From: Stenotrophomonas sp. 57
GTDB lineage: Bacteria > Pseudomonadota > Gammaproteobacteria > Xanthomonadales > Xanthomonadaceae
Assembly: GCF_030291075.1 (NCBI RefSeq)
Contig: NZ_CP127407.1
Span: forward strand, 618,001 to 682,000
Direction: 5' to 3'
DNA length: 64,000 bases
The position numbers were made by a program, and so were the translations under genes. Shown here piece by piece: positions 45,662 through 53,762 of this stretch (its first letter is position 1; every line of letters begins with the position of its first letter). The notes below the pieces were generated by a model. It saw nothing but the letters and a program-made list of their open reading frames with translations, made no database searches and had not been told where the DNA came from.

Positions 45662-48247
45662 GTGATCGGAAACAGATTGACATTGTCGATCCATCAGGCG
45701 ATCTGCCTGCTGGCTGCCGGCGTGGCCTGCCCAGGATGGGCACTGGCCGCCCCGGCCAACCTCGGCGAGCAGGCGCTGATGGCGCAGAGTGGTGCGGCCA
45801 ATGCGCGTGCGCCGGAATCGGCCCAGTTCAATTCCAGCTTCCTGTCTGGCCAGGCCAAGCAGGTTGACCTGGCGGCCTTCACCAACGGCAACCCGATGGT
45901 GGCCGGCAACTACCGCGTCGACGTCTACGTCAACGGTGCCTGGCAGGGCCGCCGCGACCTGCAGTTCAAGGCCGATGCGCAGGGGCGTGTGGACGCCTGC
46001 CTGCCGCTGCCGATGCTGGAGGAAATGGGGGTGGACAGCGAGGCCGTGCTGCTGCAGCAGGACCCGTCCGTGCCGGCCGACAAGACCAGCTGCGTGCCGG
46101 TGCAGCAGCGCATGGCCAATGCCTATGGCATCTATGACAGCGGCAACCTGCGCTACGACCTCAGCATCCCGCAGGTGTTCCTGCGCCGCGAGGCGCGCGG
46201 CTATGTCAACCCATCGCTGTGGGACCGCGGCATCAATGCCGGCTTCGTCGGTTACAGCTTCAATGCCATCGACAGCGACAGCCGTGTCGAAGGTGGCCAG
46301 CGCAACCGCAGCGCCTACCTCGGTCTGAACGCCGGGCTGAACCTGGGCGGATGGCAGTTCCGCCACGACTCCAACCTGACCTGGTCCGAGGGTGACGGCC
46401 GCCATTGGCAGAGCATCGCCACCTATGCACAACGCGGCATTCCGCAGGTGCGCGGCATGCTCACCATCGGTGAGGCCTACACCACCGGCGAGCTGTTCGA
46501 TTCGATCGGTTACCGCGGCGCCAGCCTGGCCAGCGATGACCGCATGCTGCCCGATTCGCTGCGCGGTTACGCGCCGGTCGTGCGTGGCATCGCCGAGACC
46601 AACGCACGCATCGAAGTGCGCCAGAACCAGCAGCTGATCTACTCCTCGACCGTCTCGCCGGGCAGCTTCGTCATCGACGATCTCTACCCGACCGGTTACG
46701 GCGGCGACCTGGAAGTGAGCGTGATCGAGGCCGACGGCCGTCGCCGCGAGTTCAAGGTGCCGTTCGGTTCGGTGCCGCAGATGCTGCGCGAAGGCGTGTC
46801 GCGTTATGCGCTGACCGCGGGCCAGGTGCGCAACAAGCTGCTGGCCGATGAGCCGTGGCTGGTGCAGGGCACCTACCAGCGTGGCATCGGCAACCAGCTG
46901 ACCCTGTACGGCGGCAGTGCACTGAGCGATGGCTACCTGTCGCTGCTGTACGGCGTCGGCCTGTCCACGCGCATCGGCGCGTTCGCCGCCGATGTCACCC
47001 ACGCGCGCACCTCGTTCGACCACTACGGTGACCACACCGGCGCCAGTGTACGCCTGAGCTACAGCAACATGATCGGCGAGACCGGGACCAACCTGACCCT
47101 GGCCGCCTACCGTTATTCGACCGAAGGCTTCTACAGCCTGCAGGACGCGCTGTACGGCCGTGATTCGGACAAGCGTGGCATCGATCCGACCACCCGTGGC
47201 CGCCAGCGCAGCCAGTTCCAGCTGACGCTGAACCAGCCGCTGGGCCGTCGCGGCGGCGCGCTGTACGTGACCGGCTCGGTGCGTGACTTCTACGACCGGT
47301 CCGGCACCTCCAAGCAGTACCAGGTGGGCTACAACAACGCCTGGCGTTCGGTGAACTACGGCTTCTCGGCGCTGCGCACCGAAGAGGGCGTGCTGGGCCG
47401 TTCCGATACGCAGTACCTGCTGTCGATGAGCGTGCCGCTGGGCCGTGGCACCCACCCGGTGTCGTTCAGCGCCGATCTCGGCGTGCGCGACCGCGGTGGC
47501 TACGACAACAGCCGCGTCGGCATCACCGGTTCGGCCGGCGTCGACAACAACTTCAGCTACGGCGCAGCCCTGTCCGATTCCCGCGAGGGTGGCACCACGG
47601 CGGTCGGCAATGCCGAATACCGCAGCCGCTACTCCGCGTTGAACGCCACCTACAGCCACTCGCGTGATTTCCGCCAGGCCTCGGTCGGTGCCAACGGCAG
47701 CGTGGTCGTGCATCCGGGTGGCTTCACCTTCACCCCGCAGCGCGGCGACACCATGGTGCTGGTGGAAGCACCGGGTGCGCGCGACGCGATCGTCAGCAAC
47801 GCCCCGGGCCTGCGCGTCGATGGCCGCGGCTACGCCGTGGTGCCGTACGTGTCGCCGTACCGCCTCAACACCGTCACCCTCGACCCGCAGGGCATGGCCC
47901 ACGACGTGGAGCTGGAAAGCACCAGCCAGGCCATCGCACCGTTCGCCGGTGCCATCAGCTACCTGCGCTTCGATACCCGCAAGGGCAACGCGCTGCTGAT
48001 CCAGGTGCGCAACCCCGATGGCCGCAGCATGCCGTTCGGTGCGCAGGTCAAGGACGAGCAGGGCCAGCCGGTGGGCATGGTCAGCCAGGGTGGCCGCCTG
48101 TACGTGCGCAGCGAGCAGACCCGGGGCCGCCTGCTGGTGGAGTGGGGCGCCGGCGCCGACCAGCGCTGCACCGTCGATTACCAGGTTCCGGCAGACGCCG
48201 ATGCGTCCAAGACCGGCTTCATCCCGCTGGAGGCAGCATGCCGATGA
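45662..48247 (+). CDS. Fimbrial outer-membrane usher (FimD/PapC family)
   Basis: An 861-residue usher that forms the outer-membrane pore for pilus assembly. Signal peptide to about residue 29; N-terminal domain with V-D-V-Y-V-N-G; 24-strand barrel with plug (S-F-V-I-D-D-L-Y-P-T-G-Y-G-G-D-L-E-V); and two C-terminal domains with one Cys pair (C-T-V-D-Y and the last C-R). The start is GTG at 45662; the ATG six bases upstream is out of frame and stops at once. It overlaps the tip gene by 10 bases. Confidence 0.95.
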   Translation: MIGNRLTLSIHQAICLLAAGVACPGWALAAPANLGEQALMAQSGAANARAPESAQFNSSFLSGQAKQVDLAAFTNGNPMVAGNYRVDVYVNGAWQGRRDLQFKADAQGRVDACLPLPMLEEMGVDSEAVLLQQDPSVPADKTSCVPVQQRMANAYGIYDSGNLRYDLSIPQVFLRREARGYVNPSLWDRGINAGFVGYSFNAIDSDSRVEGGQRNRSAYLGLNAGLNLGGWQFRHDSNLTWSEGDGRHWQSIATYAQRGIPQVRGMLTIGEAYTTGELFDSIGYRGASLASDDRMLPDSLRGYAPVVRGIAETNARIEVRQNQQLIYSSTVSPGSFVIDDLYPTGYGGDLEVSVIEADGRRREFKVPFGSVPQMLREGVSRYALTAGQVRNKLLADEPWLVQGTYQRGIGNQLTLYGGSALSDGYLSLLYGVGLSTRIGAFAADVTHARTSFDHYGDHTGASVRLSYSNMIGETGTNLTLAAYRYSTEGFYSLQDALYGRDSDKRGIDPTTRGRQRSQFQLTLNQPLGRRGGALYVTGSVRDFYDRSGTSKQYQVGYNNAWRSVNYGFSALRTEEGVLGRSDTQYLLSMSVPLGRGTHPVSFSADLGVRDRGGYDNSRVGITGSAGVDNNFSYGAALSDSREGGTTAVGNAEYRSRYSALNATYSHSRDFRQASVGANGSVVVHPGGFTFTPQRGDTMVLVEAPGARDAIVSNAPGLRVDGRGYAVVPYVSPYRLNTVTLDPQGMAHDVELESTSQAIAPFAGAISYLRFDTRKGNALLIQVRNPDGRSMPFGAQVKDEQGQPVGMVSQGGRLYVRSEQTRGRLLVEWGAGADQRCTVDYQVPADADASKTGFIPLEAACR

Positions 48248-49275
48248 TTTCTTCCCGTGGCCGCAAGGTGCTGGCTGCAATGATGCTGGTGGGTGGTGGG
48301 TTGCTGGCGCAGCAGGCCAGCGCGGCCTGCCGCATCCAGATCAACGGTTTCGTTGCCCAGGATGTGCAGATGGACATGGGGCAGATCGTGATCCTGCCCA
48401 GCACCCCGGTGGGTGGCGTGATCAAGGAAATCAGCGTACCGATCAACCAGCGGAACAATGTAGCCAGCTGCGACTGGTGGAGTGGCGGCAACTCGACGGG
48501 CGAGTACGTCAACGCACCACAGAAGCGGCCGGTGGCCGGCTTTGCCAACGTCTACGAGACCGGCGTCACCGGTGTGGGCATCCGCCTGTTCCGCGACTCC
48601 GGCGCGATCCAGACCTACTACCCGCATTCCATCAACTTCGGTGCCAACTCCACCATCTCGCTGATCGGCGGCCAGTTCCGCATCCAGCTGATCAAGACCG
48701 CCGCGCAGACGGGCTCGGGCGTAATCGCACCGAATGGCCGTTTCACCACCTATTACTTCGATGGTGACGGTCCCAGCAAACCCGTGCTGACCTCGACCTT
48801 CAGGGGCTCGGGCACCACCGTGGTCAGCCCGACCTGCGAAGTGCAGGCCGGCAGCCGCAACATCGCGGTCGATTTCGGCAGCGTGGCCAACACCACCTTC
48901 ACCGGTGTGGGCTCCAAGGCCGTCGATCGCGATTTCGAGATCCGCCTGAACTGCCAGGGCAGCAACGTGGCCGCCTACCAGAGCAAGATCGGCATCCGCC
49001 TGGACGCCGACCAGGACAGCTCGAACATGCCCGGCGTGCTGAAGCTGAGCGCAGCCGCCAACAGTGCCACCCGCATCGGCATCCAGATGGTCCAGCGCGA
49101 CGGCAGCAGCGAACGTGAAGTGCGCTTCGGCCAGACCATCAGTGTCGGCACCACCGCCACTGGAACCAGTGTGATGAGCCTGCCGCTGCGGGCCCGCTAC
49201 GTGCAGACCCAGGCCGGTACCGTCGGTGCCGGCACCGCCAACGGGCAGGCGACGTTCACGATCCAGTACGAATAA
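48238..49275 (+). CDS. Fimbrial tip adhesin, two-domain
   Basis: A 345-residue protein with a signal peptide (ends Q-A-S-A-A, about residue 30). A receptor-binding-like domain (about 30-195) has Cys near C-R-I-Q and S-C-D-W-W. A pilin domain starts P-T-C-E-V-Q-A-G and ends A-T-F-T-I-Q-Y-E. This is the FimH-type layout. The last position in the operon also fits a tip protein. The ligand cannot be inferred. Confidence 0.88.
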   Translation: MPMISSRGRKVLAAMMLVGGGLLAQQASAACRIQINGFVAQDVQMDMGQIVILPSTPVGGVIKEISVPINQRNNVASCDWWSGGNSTGEYVNAPQKRPVAGFANVYETGVTGVGIRLFRDSGAIQTYYPHSINFGANSTISLIGGQFRIQLIKTAAQTGSGVIAPNGRFTTYYFDGDGPSKPVLTSTFRGSGTTVVSPTCEVQAGSRNIAVDFGSVANTTFTGVGSKAVDRDFEIRLNCQGSNVAAYQSKIGIRLDADQDSSNMPGVLKLSAAANSATRIGIQMVQRDGSSEREVRFGQTISVGTTATGTSVMSLPLRARYVQTQAGTVGAGTANGQATFTIQYE

Positions 49276-49307
49276 CACGCGTTTCCCATTGCTGAGTTTC
49301 GAGCCGC

Positions 49308-49333
49308 ACGTCGCCCGCCCCGCGGGCGGCGTT
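49308..49333 (+). terminator. Hairpin after the fimbrial operon
   Basis: ACGTCGCCCGC-CCC-GCGGGCGGCGT forms a strong stem 33 bases after the adhesin stop. No T-run follows, so termination is uncertain. Confidence 0.4.
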
Positions 49334-49390
49334 GACTGCGTCTTGATCGCGCAAACGTGAAGATCAGAGCTATCATTGCCGTACAGAAAC

Positions 49391-49477
49391 ATGAATGTGA
49401 TGTACGTCATGGAAATGACCTCCTCTTCACTGCAGCGCCCCCGCCGCCGGACGGTCTGGCCGGTTGAGGGGCAATGA
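49391..49477 (+). CDS. Possible 28-residue leader peptide of the cellulose operon
   Basis: An open frame beginning M-N-V-M-Y-V-M-E-M-T, Arg-rich in the middle (R-P-R-R-R), whose TGA overlaps the bcsE ATG as ATGA. That is the same junction type used at several places in the operon. No good ribosome site is seen before its first ATG, and four in-frame ATGs lie in the first nine codons. It may be chance. Confidence 0.3.
   Translation: MNVMYVMEMTSSSLQRPRRRTVWPVEGQ
49396..49411. promoter_or_regulatory. Candidate CRP/Clp-like box before the cellulose operon
   Basis: TGTGA-TGTACG-TCATG matches the CRP pattern TGTGA-N6-TCACA at eight of ten bases and is palindromic over TGATGTACGTCA. TATCAT (49371-49376) upstream could be a -10, which would put the box downstream of the start point, a repressing position. 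Confidence 0.4.
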
Positions 49478-51027
49478 AAGGATCCGGCGTGCCAGCGACC
49501 CACCTTGCCATTGCCGGATTGCCCACCGAATTCGTCGAGATGCGCAGCGGGGGCCTGTACTGGGTCGTGGCCGCCGGCAGCGCACCGACGGACCTGCTCG
49601 GTGCCGGTGTGCTGGCCACGGCCGACGCACTGGACGAGGCCGTGCTGGTCACGCTGGGGCGGGGGGCCGAATCGATGCTGGCGCTGCTTCCGGCCGACCG
49701 AGGGCCGGCCCGCCTGCGGCTGTTCCAGCGCTCGCACCACGGCATGCAGCAGGCGCTGCGCGGGCTGACCGGCGATCTGCCGCGTACAGCGTCGGCGCGC
49801 ACCCGGCTCAGCGTGGTGCAGTTCCCCGTGGCGGCGCTGGACGGCTGGGATGATGCCCGGCTGGCGCGCTGGTGCCAGCAGCTGCAGGACTGGGCCATGC
49901 AGGCGCAGCAGGTGCTGCTGTTGCTGTGCCATGGCGAAGTGGCGACGCTTGCGCCAAGGCTGCTGCCGTTGAACCGGAGCTGCGCCGGCGTGGCCCAGCT
50001 GCATCCTCATCGCGGCGCCCTGGAGTTGCTGCTGCATTACTGGTCCAACAGCCATGGCGTGGTGGCGCAGCGATCGTTCGGTGTCGAGCAGGAACGCCAA
50101 GGGTTGCGCCATCTGGTCCAGGCCGATGCCGCCGAGACGGCGATCGGATCGGCCAGCGGCAGTGACCGCGATGTCTTCCTGGCCCAGGCCGAAGTGCTGG
50201 AAGGTGCGCCGCCGTTGTCGGCGGCCTGGCGCCTGTATGACGGCTGGGGTGGATTGCTGCCGGCCGCGCTGCAGGCGCGCGAGGCCACCGTGGTGCTGGC
50301 CATCGGCGAGAATGCCAGGGTGGATGCACTGGCCCGCCTGCTGCACCGCCTGCGCCGCGAACGTGGCAATGCGCTGAAGCTGGTGGTGCGCGAGCTGCAG
50401 CCGTGCCTGCGCTACGCCGATGAGCGGCTGCTGATGCAGTGCGGTTGCAGCCTTGTGGTGCCGTCAGCGACGCCTTTGCCACGACTGCTGACCCTGCTGG
50501 AAACCGTGCAGCGGCAGCGTTGGCAGGGCCAGCTGGCGGAAGAACCAGAGCCGCTGATCCGTTCGCATCGACCGCCATCGGTAAGTGGCCTGGTCAACGC
50601 CGCACGCTTCCGCCAGATCGCAGGTGATCGCATCGACCAGGACGGTAGTGCGGTGGAAAGCGCCGTGCTGGCGCTGCAGCCGGTGGCCGGCCTGCGTGCC
50701 GAGCAGACCCTGCAGCAGCTGCGCATCCGCCGCCAGGGCGATCTGGCCTGCGTCTACCGCGGGCAGGTACGCCTGTTCCTGTTTGGTTGCCGGCGTGATG
50801 CGGTCGAGCAGGCCCTGGGCAATCTGTTCCGCCTGCCATGGCGCGAGCTGTTCGATGGCTACCAGCGCCTGGCCGAGTACGACATTGCAGCGATGAATGC
50901 CCACGGCAGCGATCCGGAGGCCGAGGTACTGCCCGAAGCACCCGCGACCCTGCCGGCCGTGGCCCCGGCGCTGGAGGCGCCTGTTTTCACCGCCCCGAAG
51001 CCGCTGCGGCTGGGAGATCGCGCATGA
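49474..51027 (+). CDS. bcsE: Cellulose regulator BcsE (c-di-GMP-binding GIL domain)
   Basis: A 517-residue cytoplasmic protein, near E. coli BcsE in size. In E. coli it binds cyclic di-GMP and, with BcsR/Q and F/G, raises cellulose output. The segment L-K-L-V-V-R-E-L-Q-P-C-L-R-Y-A-D-E-R-L-L near residue 305 and the following V-V-P-S-A-T-P-L are typical of the family. I could not place the R-x-G-D cyclic di-GMP contact with confidence. The C-terminal part is Pro/Ala-rich. It is the first large gene of the bcs operon and overlaps bcsF by four bases. Confidence 0.87.
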   Translation: MKGSGVPATHLAIAGLPTEFVEMRSGGLYWVVAAGSAPTDLLGAGVLATADALDEAVLVTLGRGAESMLALLPADRGPARLRLFQRSHHGMQQALRGLTGDLPRTASARTRLSVVQFPVAALDGWDDARLARWCQQLQDWAMQAQQVLLLLCHGEVATLAPRLLPLNRSCAGVAQLHPHRGALELLLHYWSNSHGVVAQRSFGVEQERQGLRHLVQADAAETAIGSASGSDRDVFLAQAEVLEGAPPLSAAWRLYDGWGGLLPAALQAREATVVLAIGENARVDALARLLHRLRRERGNALKLVVRELQPCLRYADERLLMQCGCSLVVPSATPLPRLLTLLETVQRQRWQGQLAEEPEPLIRSHRPPSVSGLVNAARFRQIAGDRIDQDGSAVESAVLALQPVAGLRAEQTLQQLRIRRQGDLACVYRGQVRLFLFGCRRDAVEQALGNLFRLPWRELFDGYQRLAEYDIAAMNAHGSDPEAEVLPEAPATLPAVAPALEAPVFTAPKPLRLGDRA

Positions 51028-51203
51028 CCACCGACCAGCAACTCTGGACCCTGATCGTCGCCTGCGCGATCGTGATGATTCCCTTCGGAGCCATGCTCGG
51101 CACGCTGTGGCGCGGGCTGCGCCGCCGTGTCGCGCGCTGGCTTCCACCCCGCCACCTGCGCCGCGCCGGCGTGCGCCGGCGTGCGCCGCGGAGGGCTGCA
51201 TGA
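51024..51203 (+). CDS. bcsF: Small membrane protein BcsF
   Basis: A 59-residue protein with one N-terminal helix (L-I-V-A-C-A-I-V-M-I-P-F-G-A-M-L) and a very basic tail. That matches BcsF in size, topology and place between bcsE and bcsG. In E. coli BcsF recruits BcsE to the membrane and is needed with BcsG for phosphoethanolamine cellulose. ATGA overlaps join it to both neighbours. Confidence 0.85.
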   Translation: MTTDQQLWTLIVACAIVMIPFGAMLGTLWRGLRRRVARWLPPRHLRRAGVRRRAPRRAA

Positions 51204-52831
51204 GTCCGCAGATGGCACCTGCATCTCCCTTCGCCTGGGCCGACCTGCGCGGCTGGAACCTGTATTTCCTGTCCAAGGTGGTACTTGCCTGGATGGGTGC
51301 GCTGGATCTGAAGATCCTGCCCAACCTGCTGTTCCTGGGCGCGCTGCTGATTCCACTGCGCTGGCGCTGGGCACGCATCGCGCGCACCGTCGTCGCGGTA
51401 CCGGTGGGCGTGGCGCTGTACTACCAGGACACCTGGTGGCCGCCGTTCCGGCGCCTGCTGGTGCAGCCGGGCGTGCTGGACTTCTCGGCCGACTATTGGC
51501 TTGAACTGGCCCAGCGCTTCATCAACTGGCAGATGGTGGCGGTGCTGGTGATGCTGGTGCTGGCCTACGTACTGCTGAAGCCGTGGCTGCGCATCACTAC
51601 CCTGAGCGTGCTGGGCATGCTTGGCCTGGCAGTGATGGCGATACCGATGCCGGCCGGTTGGAACTGGGGGCAGGGCACCGCCACCGCGGCCACCGCCAGC
51701 GCCGGAGGCACCTCGGGTGGCGGCCTGCCGCCGGCCAACAACGAGACGCTCAATGCATGGCTGGCCAGCTTCTACCAGCAGCAGGCCAGCCTCAAGACCA
51801 GCTTCCCCGCACCGGGCAGCGGCGCGCCGTTCGACGTCATCATCCTCAACATCTGCTCGCTGGCATGGAGCGATCTGGATGAAGTGGGGCTGCGCCAGAA
51901 CAACCTGCTCGACCACATGGACGTGGTGTTCGACGACTTCAACTCGGCAACCGCCTACAGCGGCCCGGCAGCGATCCGCCTGCTGCGCGCCAGCTGCGGC
52001 CAGACCTCGCATACCGGGCTGTTCGATCCGGTGCCGGCCGAGTGCCAGCTGTTCTCGAACCTGCAGCATCTGGGCTTCCAGAGCCAGCTGGCGATGAACC
52101 ATGACGGCCACTTCGACGATTTCATCGGTGAACTGCACCAGTACGGCGGGCTGCAGGCGCAGCCGATGGACATCAGCGCATTTCCCACAGCGCTGGTGGC
52201 CTTCGACAAGTCGCCGCTGCGCCGCGATGGCGATGTGCTGATGGCGTGGTGGAAACACCGGCTGGCCGAGTCCAGCCAGCAGGTGGCGCTGTTCTACAAC
52301 ACGATCTCGCTGCACGACGGCAATCGCATCGTCGGTGCCGATGGCCGTTCGAATGCCGCCGACTACAAGGCACGTGCGGAAATGGTGCTGGGCGACATGG
52401 CCGGTTTCGTCGATGCGGTGGAGAAGAGTGGCCGCCGCGCGATGATCGTGGTGGTGCCCGAGCATGGCGCGGCCCTGCATGGCGACCGCATGCAGATTCC
52501 GGGCATGCGTGAGATCCCCAGCCCGTCCATCACCCACGTGCCGGTGGGCGTGAAGCTGATCGGCATGGGCGCGCCGGCGGCCGGTGGCCCACGTCATGTG
52601 CCCGAACCCAGCAGCTACCTGGCGGTGTCCGAGCTGGTGTCGCGCGTGTACGCGCTGAACGCCCAGTCGCCGCCGAGCGAGCGCAACTGGGACAGCCTGC
52701 TGAAGGGGCTGCCGCAGACACCGTCGGTATCGGAGAACGAAGGCGCCAAGGTCATCGAGTACGCCGGCAAGCCCTGGCTGCAGCTGCAGGGCAGCCAGAC
52801 CTGGAGCCCCTACCCAGAGGAGGCGCGCTGA
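51200..52831 (+). CDS. bcsG: Cellulose phosphoethanolamine transferase BcsG
   Basis: A 543-residue inner-membrane enzyme that transfers phosphoethanolamine from lipid to cellulose. About four to five helices (residues 15-160) precede a periplasmic alkaline-phosphatase-fold domain. C219 (L-N-I-C-S-L) and nucleophile S254 (A-T-A-Y-S-G-P) are 35 residues apart, exactly as the C243/S278 pair of E. coli BcsG. E421-H422 (V-V-P-E-H-G-A-A-L) match the zinc site. Its presence predicts modified rather than plain cellulose. Confidence 0.93.
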   Translation: MSPQMAPASPFAWADLRGWNLYFLSKVVLAWMGALDLKILPNLLFLGALLIPLRWRWARIARTVVAVPVGVALYYQDTWWPPFRRLLVQPGVLDFSADYWLELAQRFINWQMVAVLVMLVLAYVLLKPWLRITTLSVLGMLGLAVMAIPMPAGWNWGQGTATAATASAGGTSGGGLPPANNETLNAWLASFYQQQASLKTSFPAPGSGAPFDVIILNICSLAWSDLDEVGLRQNNLLDHMDVVFDDFNSATAYSGPAAIRLLRASCGQTSHTGLFDPVPAECQLFSNLQHLGFQSQLAMNHDGHFDDFIGELHQYGGLQAQPMDISAFPTALVAFDKSPLRRDGDVLMAWWKHRLAESSQQVALFYNTISLHDGNRIVGADGRSNAADYKARAEMVLGDMAGFVDAVEKSGRRAMIVVVPEHGAALHGDRMQIPGMREIPSPSITHVPVGVKLIGMGAPAAGGPRHVPEPSSYLAVSELVSRVYALNAQSPPSERNWDSLLKGLPQTPSVSENEGAKVIEYAGKPWLQLQGSQTWSPYPEEAR

Positions 52832-53010
52832 TGCCTGCCGACATTCTTGCCGTGCCGGTCACGCTGTCCGTGGAAGAGGACGATATCGACCTGCTGCGCC
52901 GCAGCCTGGACATGCCGGGGCTGCCCTATGTGGACTTCTCGGCCCAGCATGAGCGTGCCCAGGCGCTGGCGCGCTGGCCATTGCTGGCCGAACTGGAGCC
53001 GCGCCGATGA
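52831..53010 (+). CDS. bcsR: Small cellulose regulator BcsR
   Basis: A 59-residue gene too short for most gene finders. E-D-D-I-D-L-L-R-R-S-L near residue 16, then L-P-Y-V-D-F-S, and the end A-L-A-R-W-P-L-L-A-E-L closely match E. coli BcsR (F-S-L-P-D-I-D-Y-A-D and L-K-R-W-P-L-L-A-E-F). In E. coli BcsR forms a complex with BcsQ and regulates the synthase. It starts on the last base of bcsG (TGATG) and overlaps bcsQ by four bases. Confidence 0.9.
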   Translation: MPADILAVPVTLSVEEDDIDLLRRSLDMPGLPYVDFSAQHERAQALARWPLLAELEPRR

Positions 53011-53762
53011 GTACCTTGCTGTCGCTGCAGGGTATCCATGGCGGAACCGGCGTCACCACGGTGCTGGCCGCACTCGGCCAGAGCCTGCATGCCCAAGGCC
53101 AGCGCGTGCTGCTGGTCGAATTCAGTCCGGACCAGATGCTCGGCCTGCACCTGGGCCTGCCTGCCGACGTGGACAACGGTTGGGCGCGCGCGCAGCTGGA
53201 CGGCAGGGATTGGCGTGATGCCGCCTACGCCATCGCAGGAGGACTCGCGTTGCTGCCCTACGGCCGTGTCGACGCCGGGGCCGCGATGCGCATCGAACAG
53301 CAGCTGCAGCAGGCACCGGCCACCTGGGCCGAGCGCATTCCGGTGCTGGCGCCGCAGTTCGACTGGATCCTGTTCGACCTGCCGCAGCGCCTGCCGGCGC
53401 ACGTGGCGGCCATCAACCAGCACGCGCGCTGCACGCTGCCGCTGCGCCTGGCCTGTGTCGATCCGGTCAGCCATGTGTTCCTGCAACGCCAGGTGGATGA
53501 CACCCGCCTGCTGCTGGCCAACCGCTATGACCCGGTCATTCCGGTGCAGCGCGACCTGATGCAGCTGTGGCTGCACGCGCACGGCGCGCGGCTGGTGCCG
53601 CAGCCGCTGCACGAGGATGCGCGGGTGCCGTCCGCATTGGCCAGCAAGCAGCCACTGGGCCGCTATGCGACCGATTCGCTGGCCGCCGCCGATGTCGACG
53701 GGCTGGCGCTGTGGTGCCTTGCGGAGGCCGCGCGGCGCCAGGCCGCGGCGGGAGGACGCTGA
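53007..53762 (+). CDS. bcsQ: Cellulose biosynthesis ATPase BcsQ (MinD/ParA-like)
   Basis: A 251-residue ParA/MinD-like P-loop protein; with BcsR it localises and activates the cellulose synthase complex. The P-loop reads L-Q-G-I-H-G-G-T-G-V-T-T (residues about 7-18). The signature Lys of ParA proteins is replaced, as in E. coli BcsQ (R-G-G-V-G-T-T-T). Switch-like segments L-V-E-F-S-P-D-Q and F-D-L-P follow. TGATG overlap with bcsA. Confidence 0.9.
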   Translation: MSTLLSLQGIHGGTGVTTVLAALGQSLHAQGQRVLLVEFSPDQMLGLHLGLPADVDNGWARAQLDGRDWRDAAYAIAGGLALLPYGRVDAGAAMRIEQQLQQAPATWAERIPVLAPQFDWILFDLPQRLPAHVAAINQHARCTLPLRLACVDPVSHVFLQRQVDDTRLLLANRYDPVIPVQRDLMQLWLHAHGARLVPQPLHEDARVPSALASKQPLGRYATDSLAAADVDGLALWCLAEAARRQAAAGGR

